DNA of 8,994 nt from Lachnospiraceae bacterium (lineage in GTDB: Bacteria; Bacillota; Clostridia; Lachnospirales; Lachnospiraceae). The notes below the pieces were generated by a model. It was given only the letters and a program-made list of their open reading frames with translations, ran no database searches and was not told where the DNA came from. Shown here piece by piece: positions 1 to 5,824 of the stretch; the first letter of the stretch is position 1, and each line of letters begins with the position of its first letter. The stretch covers positions 1 to 8,994 of the forward strand of contig CAAGKE010000034.1 in assembly GCA_900770325.1 (NCBI GenBank), given 5' to 3'. The position numbers and the translations under genes are program-made.

Positions 1-498
1 ATTGCGTACTATAAAAGTTGCAGTGAGACCGCATTCAGATTTTGCCCGCAGTTGATGAATTTCGAGCTGATCACCACAAAGGATGCAGAGTACTTTGCCG
101 AAGTTTTGAAGCCCACTTCCATTTACGATATGATCGACTATCATCTCCGCGAGTGTGTCAAGCGAGAGGTGAAAATGCGAAAGTGCAAAAACTGCGGAAG
201 ATACTTCGCTGTAACAGGCCGTGCCACGACGGAATACTGCAACCGTCCGTTTGACAGCCGGGGCCGCACCTGCAAGGAAGTGGGTGCTATCGCCCAGTGG
301 ACACTCAGCAAGAAAGGTGACGATGTGTTCAATGAATATCGCCGAGAGTACAAAAAGCGGTTCGCCAGAATGAAGGCGGGGAAGCTACCGCCGGAGGAGT
401 TCTATGCCTGGAGCAAAGAGGCCAGAGAGGTGAAGGCCGCCTGTGAGGCGGGAGAAATCACGCAGGACAAATTTAAGGCATGGCTTGAGTTGACGTGA
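1..498 (+). CDS. DUF6076-like zinc-binding protein, 5'-truncated by window edge
   Basis: The frame is open from base 1, so the gene starts outside the window; an internal ATG at 52 is not needed as the start. 165 residues are visible. The core is a treble-clef-like cysteine set in the middle of the visible part: CKNC, then YC about 14 residues later, then TC about 9 residues further on (C-x2-C-x14-C-x9-C), which should bind one zinc. A basic, charged helical tail follows (residues about 95-165, rich in Lys, Arg and Glu). From memory this layout matches DUF6076 proteins of Clostridia, which are often seen in accessory DNA; their function is unknown. The stop TGA is at 496-498, and a strong hairpin terminator begins two bases later. 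The family call is by recall of the cysteine pattern, not by a search. Confidence 0.7.
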   Translation: MAYYKSCSETAFRFCPQLMNFELITTKDAEYFAEVLKPTSIYDMIDYHLRECVKREVKMRKCKNCGRYFAVTGRATTEYCNRPFDSRGRTCKEVGAIAQWTLSKKGDDVFNEYRREYKKRFARMKAGKLPPEEFYAWSKEAREVKAACEAGEITQDKFKAWLELT

Positions 499-500
499 TG

Positions 501-544
501 AAAACAGCGGTGCGGTCTGATTTTTCAGACCGCACCGCTGTTTT
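501..544. terminator. Bidirectional intrinsic terminator between converging genes
   Basis: A perfect 20-bp stem (501-520 with 525-544) closes on a four-base TTTT loop. The outer ends are AAAA and TTTT, so there is a U-run on either strand. It starts directly after the stop of the plus-strand DUF6076-like gene. It also lies about 80 bases downstream of the last gene of the minus-strand thi operon, so it can end both transcripts. Confidence 0.9.
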
Positions 545-625
545 GCCTCACAAAGCAGGCTTGTTCCGTATTGTGGACGAAGTTATTTGAAGAAATCCGA
601 ATGATGTTGACAGCATCGAATATAG

Positions 626-1258
626 CTATGCATCCATGGTATTGCTTTCGCACTGCCTATGCAGCTCTTCCAGCAGCTCCCGCGGATCCTGACAGGTCAT
701 CAGTCCGCTCATGACGCAGCCGCCTTGGGCACCGGCATCCCGCACCGCCCGGATATTCCCCGGGCAGATGCCGCCGATGGCGTATGTCGGAATATTCACG
801 CTCCGGCAAACCGACCGCAGGAAGTCCAGCCCATGAGGCTCCAGCCCCTTTTTGCAGTCCGTGGCGAAGATGTGCCCGGCGGTGATGTAGGTACAGCCCA
901 GGCGCTGTGCCTCCAGGGCATCCGCCACCGAATGGCAAGATGCTCCCAGCACGGAAAACTGGGTCTTCTCCGCCTCTGTCAGTTGCCGCAGGACGGGCAG
1001 TGGCAGGTGGATGGCCTCAGCCCGAAGCCGGAGTGCCGCCGGGACGAATGTGTGGAGAATGCAGGGTACGCCGCTGGAACGGTAGATTTCCAATACCCGC
1101 CGGGCCATTGCTTCGTATTCCGCCTCCGGCAGATCTTTCTCCCGTAAGATAATCCCGGCGGGATGTGCTGCGGCAATCCGTTCCAGCCGGGTCAGGAAAT
1201 TCTCCGCGCAGAGCGTCCGGTTGGTAACGCACAGAATATCAGACATAGAGATAGTCAT
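626..1258 (-). CDS. tenI: TenI/ThiE-family protein, probably thiazole tautomerase
   Basis: This is a 210-residue TIM-barrel protein of the ThiE/TenI superfamily, with LREKDL at about 38-43, GASCHS at 105-110, GHIFATDCKKG at 128-138, AIGGI at 160-164 and VMSGLM at 182-187. ThiE couples HMP-pyrophosphate to thiazole phosphate, while TenI only tautomerises the thiazole carboxylate made by ThiG. The GH-F-TDCKKGLE segment resembles Bacillus TenI closely, and His129 lines up with the TenI catalytic histidine. The ThiE signatures (an ND after the third strand and GVHLGQ) are absent, replaced by LHTF and AIHLPL. It is the last gene of the thi operon. The ATG at 1258 lies 20 bases inside thiH; a second ATG at 1246 overlaps the thiH stop by 8 bases and is equally possible, and neither has a clear Shine-Dalgarno, so translational coupling is likely. 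An automatic pipeline would probably label it thiE. Confidence 0.8.
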   Translation of the reverse strand: MTISMSDILCVTNRTLCAENFLTRLERIAAAHPAGIILREKDLPEAEYEAMARRVLEIYRSSGVPCILHTFVPAALRLRAEAIHLPLPVLRQLTEAEKTQFSVLGASCHSVADALEAQRLGCTYITAGHIFATDCKKGLEPHGLDFLRSVCRSVNIPTYAIGGICPGNIRAVRDAGAQGGCVMSGLMTCQDPRELLEELHRQCESNTMDA

Positions 1259-2492
1259 TCAGCACCGGCTGAAGCCCCTCCCCGGACATATCCTCATACA
1301 TGGCCTGGAAGCTGCGGCCATCATTAATCTCGAATTGCTCGTCGCCCTGAGGCTCTTTCGCTTCCTTGCCGGTGTACTTGCTCTCGTGGTCGCCGATACC
1401 GGTGGACACGCCGGCGGAGACCTTGGTGGCAGCGATTTTCACGATGCCATCGCGGAACTGGGCGCTCTCCCGTGAGGAGACGGTGATGCCCACGAAAGGC
1501 ATAAAGATGCGGTAGGCGCACAGCACCTGGCACAGTTGCCGCTCATGTACATCCTGCGGGTTGATCTTATCATTGTTGATGATGGGCCGCAACCGCGGGC
1601 AGGACAGGGACATCTCCGCCTGGGGGTATTTCCGCTGTAGATAGTACACATGTAGGGCGCTGGCCAGGGCGTCCTTCCGGAAGTCGCTGAGCCCCAGCAG
1701 GGCAGAAAAGCCCACGCCCCGCATACCACCCATCAGCGCCCGCTCCTGGGCCTCAAAGCGGTAAGGCCACACCCGCTTGTGGCCCAGCAGATGGAGGGTC
1801 TCGTATTTGTCGGAGTCATAGGTCTCCTGAAACACGGTAACGTAGTCCGCGCCGCACTCGCGGAGGTATCGATACTCGTCGGTGTTGACAGGGTAGATCT
1901 CCAGGCCCACCATGCGGAAGTACCTCCGGGCCAGCTTGCAGGCTTCGCCGATGTACTCCACGCTGCTCATGGAACGGCTCTCGCCGGTAAGGATCAGGAT
2001 CTCCTCCATGCCGCTGTCGGCGATGACCTTCATCTCGTGTTCAATCTGCTCCATGTTCAGTTTCATGCGGTGGATGTGGTTATAGCAGTTGAAGCCGCAG
2101 TAGACGCAGTAGTTCTCGCAGTAGTTGGCGATGTACAGAGGGGTGAACAGGTACACGGTGTTGCCGAAGTGCTTTCCCGTCTCCAGCCGGGCTCGCTGGG
2201 CCATCCGCTCCAGGAAAGGCTCCGCCGCCGGAGACAGCAGGGCCTTGAAGTCCTCCACCGAGCAGGTCTCATGCTCCAGAGCCGCCTGCACGTCCCGGGC
2301 GGTGTATCGGGAGGGGTCATAGGCCTCCATCTGGCTCATGACCTTCTCCATCACATCGGATTTGATCTGCTCCATTCCGGGCAGGTACTCCATGTGGTTT
2401 TTCCGGGAGGAGGGGTCCGTCTCCAGCCGGTGCTTGATCTCCAGCGCCGCCGGCGACAGGAACTCCGAATCCACAAAATATTGGTTTTCCAT
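1239..2492 (-). CDS. thiH: 2-iminoacetate synthase (tyrosine lyase), radical SAM
   Basis: ThiH cleaves tyrosine with a SAM-derived radical to give p-cresol and dehydroglycine (2-iminoacetate), the glycine-derived part of the thiazole. The protein has 417 residues. The radical-SAM cluster motif is C125-ENY-C129-VY-C132, in the context LFTPLYIANYCENYCVYCGF, which is typical of ThiH. Further conserved blocks are ILILTGES (about 165-172) and LGLSDFRKD in the barrel, with a C-terminal segment (after about 330) of the ThiH/HydG type. At 417 residues it is longer than the roughly 370-380 of many ThiH proteins, with extra N-terminal residues before the barrel. The ATG at 2492 follows GGAGG with a 7-base gap, and that Shine-Dalgarno overlaps the thiG stop region. 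Anaerobic, oxygen-sensitive chemistry fits the inferred lifestyle; aerobes tend to use the oxidase ThiO instead. Confidence 0.95.
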   Translation of the reverse strand: MENQYFVDSEFLSPAALEIKHRLETDPSSRKNHMEYLPGMEQIKSDVMEKVMSQMEAYDPSRYTARDVQAALEHETCSVEDFKALLSPAAEPFLERMAQRARLETGKHFGNTVYLFTPLYIANYCENYCVYCGFNCYNHIHRMKLNMEQIEHEMKVIADSGMEEILILTGESRSMSSVEYIGEACKLARRYFRMVGLEIYPVNTDEYRYLRECGADYVTVFQETYDSDKYETLHLLGHKRVWPYRFEAQERALMGGMRGVGFSALLGLSDFRKDALASALHVYYLQRKYPQAEMSLSCPRLRPIINNDKINPQDVHERQLCQVLCAYRIFMPFVGITVSSRESAQFRDGIVKIAATKVSAGVSTGIGDHESKYTGKEAKEPQGDEQFEINDGRSFQAMYEDMSGEGLQPVLNDYLYV

Positions 2493-2504
2493 CGCTTTTC
2501 CTCC

Positions 2505-3278
2505 TTAGTCCCGCAGGAAGCCGGTGAGGGGATCGGAGGCGGAGGCGCCCCGGGTCAGCACCCGGCCCAGGCCGGACAGGTACGCCTTGCGGCCCGCCTC
2601 GATGGCCTGGCGGAAGGCGGAAGCCATCAGGGTCAGGTCCCCGGCGGTGGCCAGGGCGGTGTTGGCCATAATGGCCGCCGCACCCATCTCCATGGCCTCG
2701 CAGGCCTGGGAGGGACGGCCGATGCCCGCGTCCACGATGATGGGCAGGTCAATCTCGTCGATCAGAATTTGAATGAACTCCTTCGTGGCCAGGCCCTTGT
2801 TGGAACCGATGGGGGACGCCAGAGGCATAACCGTGGCGGCACCAGCGTTCACCAGGTCCCGGGCGTCATTCAGATCCGGGTACATATAGGGCATGACCAC
2901 GAAGCCCTCCTTCGCCAGGATCTCTGTTGCCCGGATAGTCTCAGCGTTGTCCGGCAGTAGGTACTTGGTGTCCCGCATGATCTCCACTTTTACAAAGTCG
3001 CCGCAGCCCAGTTCCCGGGCCAGGCGGGCAATGCGGACGGCCTCTTCGGCGGTCCGGGCACCGGAGGTGTTGGGCAGCAGGGTGACGCCCTTGGGGATGT
3101 AGTCCAAGATGTTCTCGTGCTCCTTGGTGTTGGCTCGGCGCACTGCCAGGGTAATGATCTCCGCACCGGCGTCCCGCACTGCCGCCTCAATGAGCTTGAG
3201 GGAGTATTTGCCGGACCCCAGGATGAACCGGGAGTTGAATTCGTGTCCGCCGATGATGAGTTTGTCTTGCGTCTGCAT
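2505..3278 (-). CDS. thiG: Thiazole synthase
   Basis: ThiG joins deoxyxylulose 5-phosphate, dehydroglycine and sulfur from ThiS thiocarboxylate to form the thiazole phosphate carboxylate. The chosen start gives 257 residues, normal for the family. Seen motifs: FILGSGKY (18-25), LLPNTSGA (67-74), FVKVEI with Lys97 as the expected Schiff-base lysine, YLLPDN (106-111), VMPLASPIGSNKGL, PIIVDAGIGRPSQA and IMANTALATA in the C-terminal phosphate-binding half. The ATG at 3278 is preferred because AAAGAGG lies 9 bases before it. An in-frame ATG at 3299 would add seven residues (MKKRYPS) but lacks a Shine-Dalgarno. It lies 29 bases after thiF and 12 bases before thiH, so it belongs to the same operon. 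Confidence 0.95.
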   Translation of the reverse strand: MQTQDKLIIGGHEFNSRFILGSGKYSLKLIEAAVRDAGAEIITLAVRRANTKEHENILDYIPKGVTLLPNTSGARTAEEAVRIARLARELGCGDFVKVEIMRDTKYLLPDNAETIRATEILAKEGFVVMPYMYPDLNDARDLVNAGAATVMPLASPIGSNKGLATKEFIQILIDEIDLPIIVDAGIGRPSQACEAMEMGAAAIMANTALATAGDLTLMASAFRQAIEAGRKAYLSGLGRVLTRGASASDPLTGFLRD

Positions 3279-3307
3279 GGATGGATACCTCTTTTTCATT
3301 TAATTTA

Positions 3308-3943
3308 TTATGCATCTGGCTCTCCGGCAATAAGCCGGAGGATCATGTTTGCCTCGTGAGCCGCGCAGACCAGCACCCGGGAGGATACCAGACCCAGCCC
3401 GACACCGGAATCGGAGACTTCGTCTCCGCACAGGTAAAAGCGCCGGGACACCCGGCGGGTGCGGATGGTGTTGGCGGTAGACAGCCCCGCCATACCAGAG
3501 CCGGAGACCAGATACTTGTCGGGAAAATGCTCCAGCACACCGGAGACCAGCATAGCCTTGGCCTCCGGGCGGTCAAGGGCCTCGCATATGATGCTGTCCT
3601 CCCGCAGCAGCTCCGGCAGATTCTCCTCTGTGATCTTTACGGCGTCCGTGACCACTTGGCAGTAGGGAGCGATCTCCGCCAGGATCTCCTTCAGCGCATC
3701 GGTCTTCAGAAGGCCCATCTGGCGGACAAAATACTGCTGCCGGTTCAGGTTCGTGATGTCCACACGGTCAAAGTCGATGAGGTGGAGATGCCCCACCCCA
3801 GCCCTTGCCAGGGCGATGGCGATATTGGAACCCAGTCCGCCCAGGCCGCACACCGCCACGCGGGCGGCGCTAATTTTCGCCTGTAGCGCCGCGCCATGGC
3901 GGTCGCTCAGAGCCTGATAAAATTCCTCTCTTGTTGGGATCAT
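3308..3943 (-). CDS. thiF: ThiS adenylyltransferase, short ThiF (family 2)
   Basis: This E1-like enzyme adenylates the C-terminal glycine of ThiS so that sulfur can be loaded. It has 211 residues, shorter than E. coli ThiF or MoeB (about 250). The Rossmann nucleotide loop GLGGLGSN is at 33-40, DFDRVDITNLNRQQYF at 57-72 supplies the ATP/Mg residues, and YLCGDE is at 170-175. The paired CxxC zinc motifs of MoeB-type proteins are absent, as in the short clostridial ThiF group. The same frame is open 60 codons upstream to 4123, but that stretch is antisense noise overlapping thiS. The ATG at 3943 has GGGAGG 8 bases ahead, inside the thiS 3' end, and begins one base after the thiS stop (TGA-T-ATG), which suggests coupled translation of carrier and activating enzyme. 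Confidence 0.93.
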   Translation of the reverse strand: MIPTREEFYQALSDRHGAALQAKISAARVAVCGLGGLGSNIAIALARAGVGHLHLIDFDRVDITNLNRQQYFVRQMGLLKTDALKEILAEIAPYCQVVTDAVKITEENLPELLREDSIICEALDRPEAKAMLVSGVLEHFPDKYLVSGSGMAGLSTANTIRTRRVSRRFYLCGDEVSDSGVGLGLVSSRVLVCAAHEANMILRLIAGEPDA

Positions 3944-3944
3944 A

Positions 3945-4139
3945 TCAGCCGCCTCCCACAAAGCTGACGATCTCCAGCACATCCCCGTCCTCCAAAACCG
4001 TCTCGCCGTAAGTACGCTTTGGCACAATCTCCCCGTTCCGCTCCACCGCAATGCGCGCGGGGTCATACTTCGTTCCCGCCAGATATGCGGACAACGTCTT
4101 GCCGGCCAAGGGCAGATATTCACCGTTTACTCGAATCAA
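3945..4139 (-). CDS. thiS: Sulfur carrier protein ThiS
   Basis: ThiS is a small ubiquitin-fold protein whose C-terminal glycine becomes a thiocarboxylate and donates sulfur to ThiG. The product is 64 residues, begins MIRVNGE and ends EIVSFVGGG, both typical; the terminal Gly-Gly is intact. The start is TTG at 4139, chosen because the strong Shine-Dalgarno AAAGGGGG ends 9 bases before it and because MIRVNGE is the usual N-terminus. A TTG at 4148 would add three residues but abuts the Shine-Dalgarno directly. It is the first gene of the thi operon, downstream of the promoter at 4243-4271 and the leader hairpin at 4166-4223. The UUG start may keep the carrier at moderate level. Confidence 0.92.
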   Translation of the reverse strand: MIRVNGEYLPLAGKTLSAYLAGTKYDPARIAVERNGEIVPKRTYGETVLEDGDVLEIVSFVGGG

Positions 4140-4165
4140 ATGCTCCAACCCCCTTTCTGCATAAT

Positions 4166-4223
4166 AAAAAAGGCCGCACGAAAGAACTACACCCGTGGTG
4201 GTGTACCCCTTCGTGCGGCCTTT
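4166..4223 (-). terminator. Leader terminator/attenuator in front of thiS
   Basis: The outer stem is 14 bp and perfect (4169-4182 with 4210-4223). An inner stem TACACC/GGTGTA (4188-4193 with 4200-4205) is separated from it by an asymmetric internal loop. On the minus strand the hairpin is followed by TTTTTT (4171-4166), the form of an intrinsic terminator. It begins about 13 bases after the predicted transcription start and ends about 27 bases before the thiS start. It should therefore stop transcription of the thi operon unless something prevents it. No TPP-riboswitch core (CUGAGA, GGAUAAUGCCAGCGUAGG-like) is recognisable in the leader. Confidence 0.8.
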
Positions 4224-4242
4224 GGCTTACACTCTGCGGAGA

Positions 4243-4271
4243 ATTATAACATGGTTGTCAAGTTATGTCAA
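4243..4271 (-). promoter_or_regulatory. Sigma-A type promoter of the thi operon
   Basis: On the minus strand TTGACA (4271-4266) is followed after exactly 17 bases by TATAAT (4248-4243). Both hexamers are perfect consensus, and TG one base before the -10 makes it an extended -10. The start is expected near 4235-4237. Another TTGACA at 4262-4257 is only 8 bases from the -10 and cannot serve. Confidence 0.88.
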
Positions 4272-4441
4272 TGCGGCGGCCGTGATTACTTCATGGGATT
4301 TCTGAACAGCTTACAGGATCAGGGATACCGTTTCCGGTGACCGCGAGTTTTTTGTTATCAATCGTCTTGTACATATACTTCCCCACCATCTGATGGAGCA
4401 GGGGTGGTACAGAGCAAGTTGCCTGAGTCGGAAAGAGGTAC
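4272..4441. other. Non-coding stretch, no recognised feature
   Basis: The DNA between the thi promoter and the promoter-like site at 4442 holds only short frames. One 30-codon frame (4250-4342 region, plus strand) starts inside the thi promoter and has no Shine-Dalgarno. I see no family resemblance and nothing else I can support here. Confidence 0.5.
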
Positions 4442-4470
4442 TTGACAATCGTTCCGGTTCAAGCTACTAT
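4442..4470 (+). promoter_or_regulatory. Candidate sigma-A promoter
   Basis: TTGACA (4442-4447), a 17-base spacer and TACTAT (4465-4470) match a strong promoter. No gene with a ribosome binding site follows; the transcript would meet the GC-rich hairpin at 4497-4536 after about 20 bases. It could drive a very short RNA or be a relic. Confidence 0.5.
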
Positions 4471-4496
4471 CACGGCAGCAAGGTTTGCCGTCGAGA

Positions 4497-4536
4497 AAAG
4501 CCCCGGCTCCGCCTGATTCGGCGGGGCCGGGGCTTT
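4497..4536. terminator. GC-rich hairpin, possible terminator
   Basis: A 17-bp stem (4497-4513 with 4520-4536) has a single G-U or A-C wobble position and a TGATTC loop. The flanking runs are short: TTTGA on the plus strand and TTTTC on the minus strand. It can act as a weak terminator in either direction. It directly abuts the first tandem 12-bp repeat. Confidence 0.55.
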
Positions 4537-4559
4537 GACCAATACGCTGACCAATATCA
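4536..4559 (+). repeat. Tandem 12-bp repeat, copy A (two units)
   Basis: The units TGACCAATACGC (4536-4547) and TGACCAATATCA (4548-4559) lie head to tail. The same two-unit arrangement recurs at 4800-4823 in the same orientation. Its position about 115 bases left of the tRNA-Val 3' end suggests arm-type integrase binding sites, by inference. Confidence 0.7.
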
Positions 4560-4672
4560 GAAAATCAGCGGGTGGACACAGTGGACAAGGCAGTTATTTG
4601 TACCCACAGAAAGCGGGGCAAAAAGTGCCGGAAAGCACCCAATAGCAGGGCTTTGACGTCCCGACGCATCTT

Positions 4673-4715
4673 CACACGCAGGAGGTCACTGGTTCGAGTC
4701 CAGTAGTCTCCACCA
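4673..4715 (+). other. tRNA-Val 3' fragment, probable attachment site
   Basis: From the anticodon loop onward the sequence is a correct tRNA 3' half. ACAC is at 4674-4677, GCAGG at 4678-4682, variable loop AGGTC at 4683-4687, T-stem ACTGG/CCAGT (4688-4692, 4700-4704) with loop TTCGAGT, acceptor strand AGTCTCC (4705-4711), discriminator A and CCA (4713-4715). Upstream, the expected anticodon-stem 5' strand CCTGC and the D-arm are missing; GCATC stands there and cannot pair. The tail matches my recollection of clostridial tRNA-Val(UAC). A tRNA copy that begins at the anticodon loop is the usual footprint of a tyrosine-recombinase element inserted in a tRNA gene (attL or attR). It is not a functional tRNA. 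Confidence 0.72.
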
Positions 4716-4760
4716 AAAAGTTCCTGATTTCGTGAGAAATCAGGAACTTTTCTTTACTTT
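4716..4760 (+). terminator. tRNA-type intrinsic terminator
   Basis: A perfect 15-bp stem (4716-4730 with 4737-4751), CGTGAG loop and a T-rich tail (CTTTACTTT) follow directly after the CCA of the tRNA-Val fragment. This is the usual position of a tRNA terminator, so it was probably inherited with the tRNA 3' end. Confidence 0.85.
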
Positions 4761-4799
4761 CTATCGAAAATAGTTTGCTTCAAAATTTAACTTTTGCGT

Positions 4800-4823
4800 T
4801 GACTAATACACTGACCAATACGA
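4800..4823 (+). repeat. Tandem 12-bp repeat, copy B (two units)
   Basis: The units TGACTAATACAC (4800-4811) and TGACCAATACGA (4812-4823) mirror copy A at 4536-4559 in order and orientation. The first 18 bases agree with copy A at nearly every position. The copy lies about 85 bases right of the tRNA-Val 3' end. Confidence 0.7.
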
Positions 4824-4845
4824 CGATAGTACCCCATAGATCAGG

Positions 4846-4887
4846 GCAGCACCGGGTAGGATTTCCCCTCCCCGGCGCTGCTTTTTT
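4846..4887 (+). terminator. Intrinsic terminator
   Basis: An 11-bp GC-rich stem with one mismatch (4846-4856 with 4871-4881) and a 14-base loop is followed by TTTTTT (4882-4887) on the plus strand. No plus-strand gene is visible just upstream, so it may end readthrough from the attachment region or belong to a lost gene. Confidence 0.75.
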
Positions 4888-5027
4888 GCTGGCTTTTAAA
4901 ATTATTCTTGCCTCTTTTATCCTAAGTGTCGCCAGTTTTCGGCGTCGTTGATTTTGTCAATCGTGTCTGTTGCCGATTGCTTTGTAGAGCGGTATGATGA
5001 ATTCTGTAATTGGAATTTGTAGGTATA
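4888..5027. other. Non-coding stretch, no recognised feature
   Basis: An AT-rich 140-base stretch between the terminator at 4846-4887 and the oxidoreductase remnant. A minus-strand frame is open for about 35 codons (ending near 4930) but has no start or ribosome binding site, and I recognise no family. No clear terminator for the minus-strand operon to its right is visible here. Confidence 0.45.
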
Positions 5028-5126
5028 TTACCCTTGCAGGGCATTCTTCAAATACTCACGAATCGTGACTGGCTTTTGGCCAAGGATCTGTGTCAGAGGT
5101 TCCTTAGCTTTCGTTCCATAAGTGCA
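5028..5126 (-). pseudogene. C-terminal remnant of a probable NmrA/SDR-type NAD(P)-binding protein
   Basis: About 32 codons stand in frame directly after the stop of the second HXXEE gene and end at TAA (5030-5028). The peptide contains YGTKAKEPL, QILGQKPVTIREYLKNALQ, the kind of tail found on NmrA-like NAD(P)H-binding oxidoreductases (a G-KP-[TS] stretch, then an aromatic [FY]L ending). It has no start codon, ribosome binding site or nucleotide-binding loop, so it can only be the relic of a gene whose body was deleted. The deletion would have joined this tail to the end of the HXXEE gene. The alternative is a readthrough extension of the HXXEE protein past its TGA; the family call is by recall only. 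Confidence 0.45.
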
Positions 5127-5813
5127 TCACTCCTGATTTTGGTTGATGATTGCGCCATTTTCGTCAATAAACTGCTCGTACCATCCAGCATTGTCATACA
5201 CATACGGTGTGTCTTCGCTCTTCAAAATGCTTTCTGGCATCCCGATCAGAAGCACGCTCAACACCACCAGCGTTGCCACGCCGCCAATGACATCCCATTT
5301 TTTGACCTTCGTTTTGAAAAAATACACGGTGTAGGCAATAGACAGCGGAAGCCAACACACAATGGCAGTCAGCAGTCCCGGACCATAGAAGGGAGAATAC
5401 ACGCCGCTTTCGAGCAGTAATGTCCGGGAGGCAGAGGCACCCAGCACATGGATGGCAAGTTCCGCATAGCCGAAGAGCATCACGGCGAAACTCATTTTTC
5501 GCTCATATTTGTTCGTCTGCACCAGAATGAACCAAAGAACTGCACCGCCAAAATTCGTAATCATGTCCGTCAACTCATTCATGGGATACCGATCCCGCAA
5601 GATGGCGTCGGAAGAAATATTGTAATAATAGTGGAAGCCGCCGGGCATCACCCATTCTTCCATCACATGAAAGACCAGCACAATGACCGTAAAGGCACCC
5701 ATCTTCCGAAGAAAACCCCAGTCCTTCCAATGAACAATCAACTGCACAGTCAGGACAATGCCCATGACTACCATGCAGTAGAGCCATCCCTTTTCAACAA
5801 ACCAAAGCCACAT
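5127..5813 (-). CDS. HXXEE-domain membrane protein, distal paralog
   Basis: An integral membrane protein of 228 residues with about six hydrophobic segments (roughly 8-26, 38-56, 85-100, 107-125, 143-165, 175-192). It carries the family motif H49-VM-E52-E53-W, followed by PGGFHYYYNI (57-66), then YPMNELTDMITNFG (76-89) and AELAIHVLG (117-125). The C-terminal tail has SEDTPY and WYEQF. The same blocks occur in the gene just upstream, so the two are tandem paralogs. Function is unknown for Pfam HXXEE proteins. The start ATG at 5813 is preferred: GGAGG at 5825-5821 is 7 bases away, whereas the ATG at 5819 is only one base from it. It is the last intact gene of the hydrolase operon. Confidence 0.85.
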   Translation of the reverse strand: MWLWFVEKGWLYCMVVMGIVLTVQLIVHWKDWGFLRKMGAFTVIVLVFHVMEEWVMPGGFHYYYNISSDAILRDRYPMNELTDMITNFGGAVLWFILVQTNKYERKMSFAVMLFGYAELAIHVLGASASRTLLLESGVYSPFYGPGLLTAIVCWLPLSIAYTVYFFKTKVKKWDVIGGVATLVVLSVLLIGMPESILKSEDTPYVYDNAGWYEQFIDENGAIINQNQE

Positions 5814-5824
5814 TGCCATACCTC

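Noticed and set aside
1779..2960. 393-codon plus-strand open frame across thiH and thiG
   Set aside because: It is antisense to two clear thi genes; its Val/His/Gly/Leu-rich product is a composition shadow of GC-rich codons and it lacks a ribosome binding site.
3944..4123. 60-codon upstream extension of thiF
   Set aside because: It overlaps thiS in another frame and reads as Arg/Trp/Cys-rich noise; the ATG at 3943 has a good ribosome binding site.
4250..4340. 30-codon plus-strand frame (ending QDQGYRFR)
   Set aside because: Its ATG lies inside the thi promoter and no Shine-Dalgarno is present; it could be a gene remnant but nothing supports it.
4139..4350. TPP riboswitch upstream of thiS
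   Set aside because: The conserved TPP-binding segments are not recognisable on the minus strand; only the terminator hairpin and promoter are seen.
4393..4656. 87-codon plus-strand open frame
   Set aside because: It runs through the promoter-like site, the GC hairpin and the 12-bp repeats, has no ribosome binding site and resembles no family I know.
4673..4715. Functional tRNA gene
   Set aside because: The D-arm, anticodon-stem 5' strand and acceptor 5' strand are absent upstream; only the 3' half is present.
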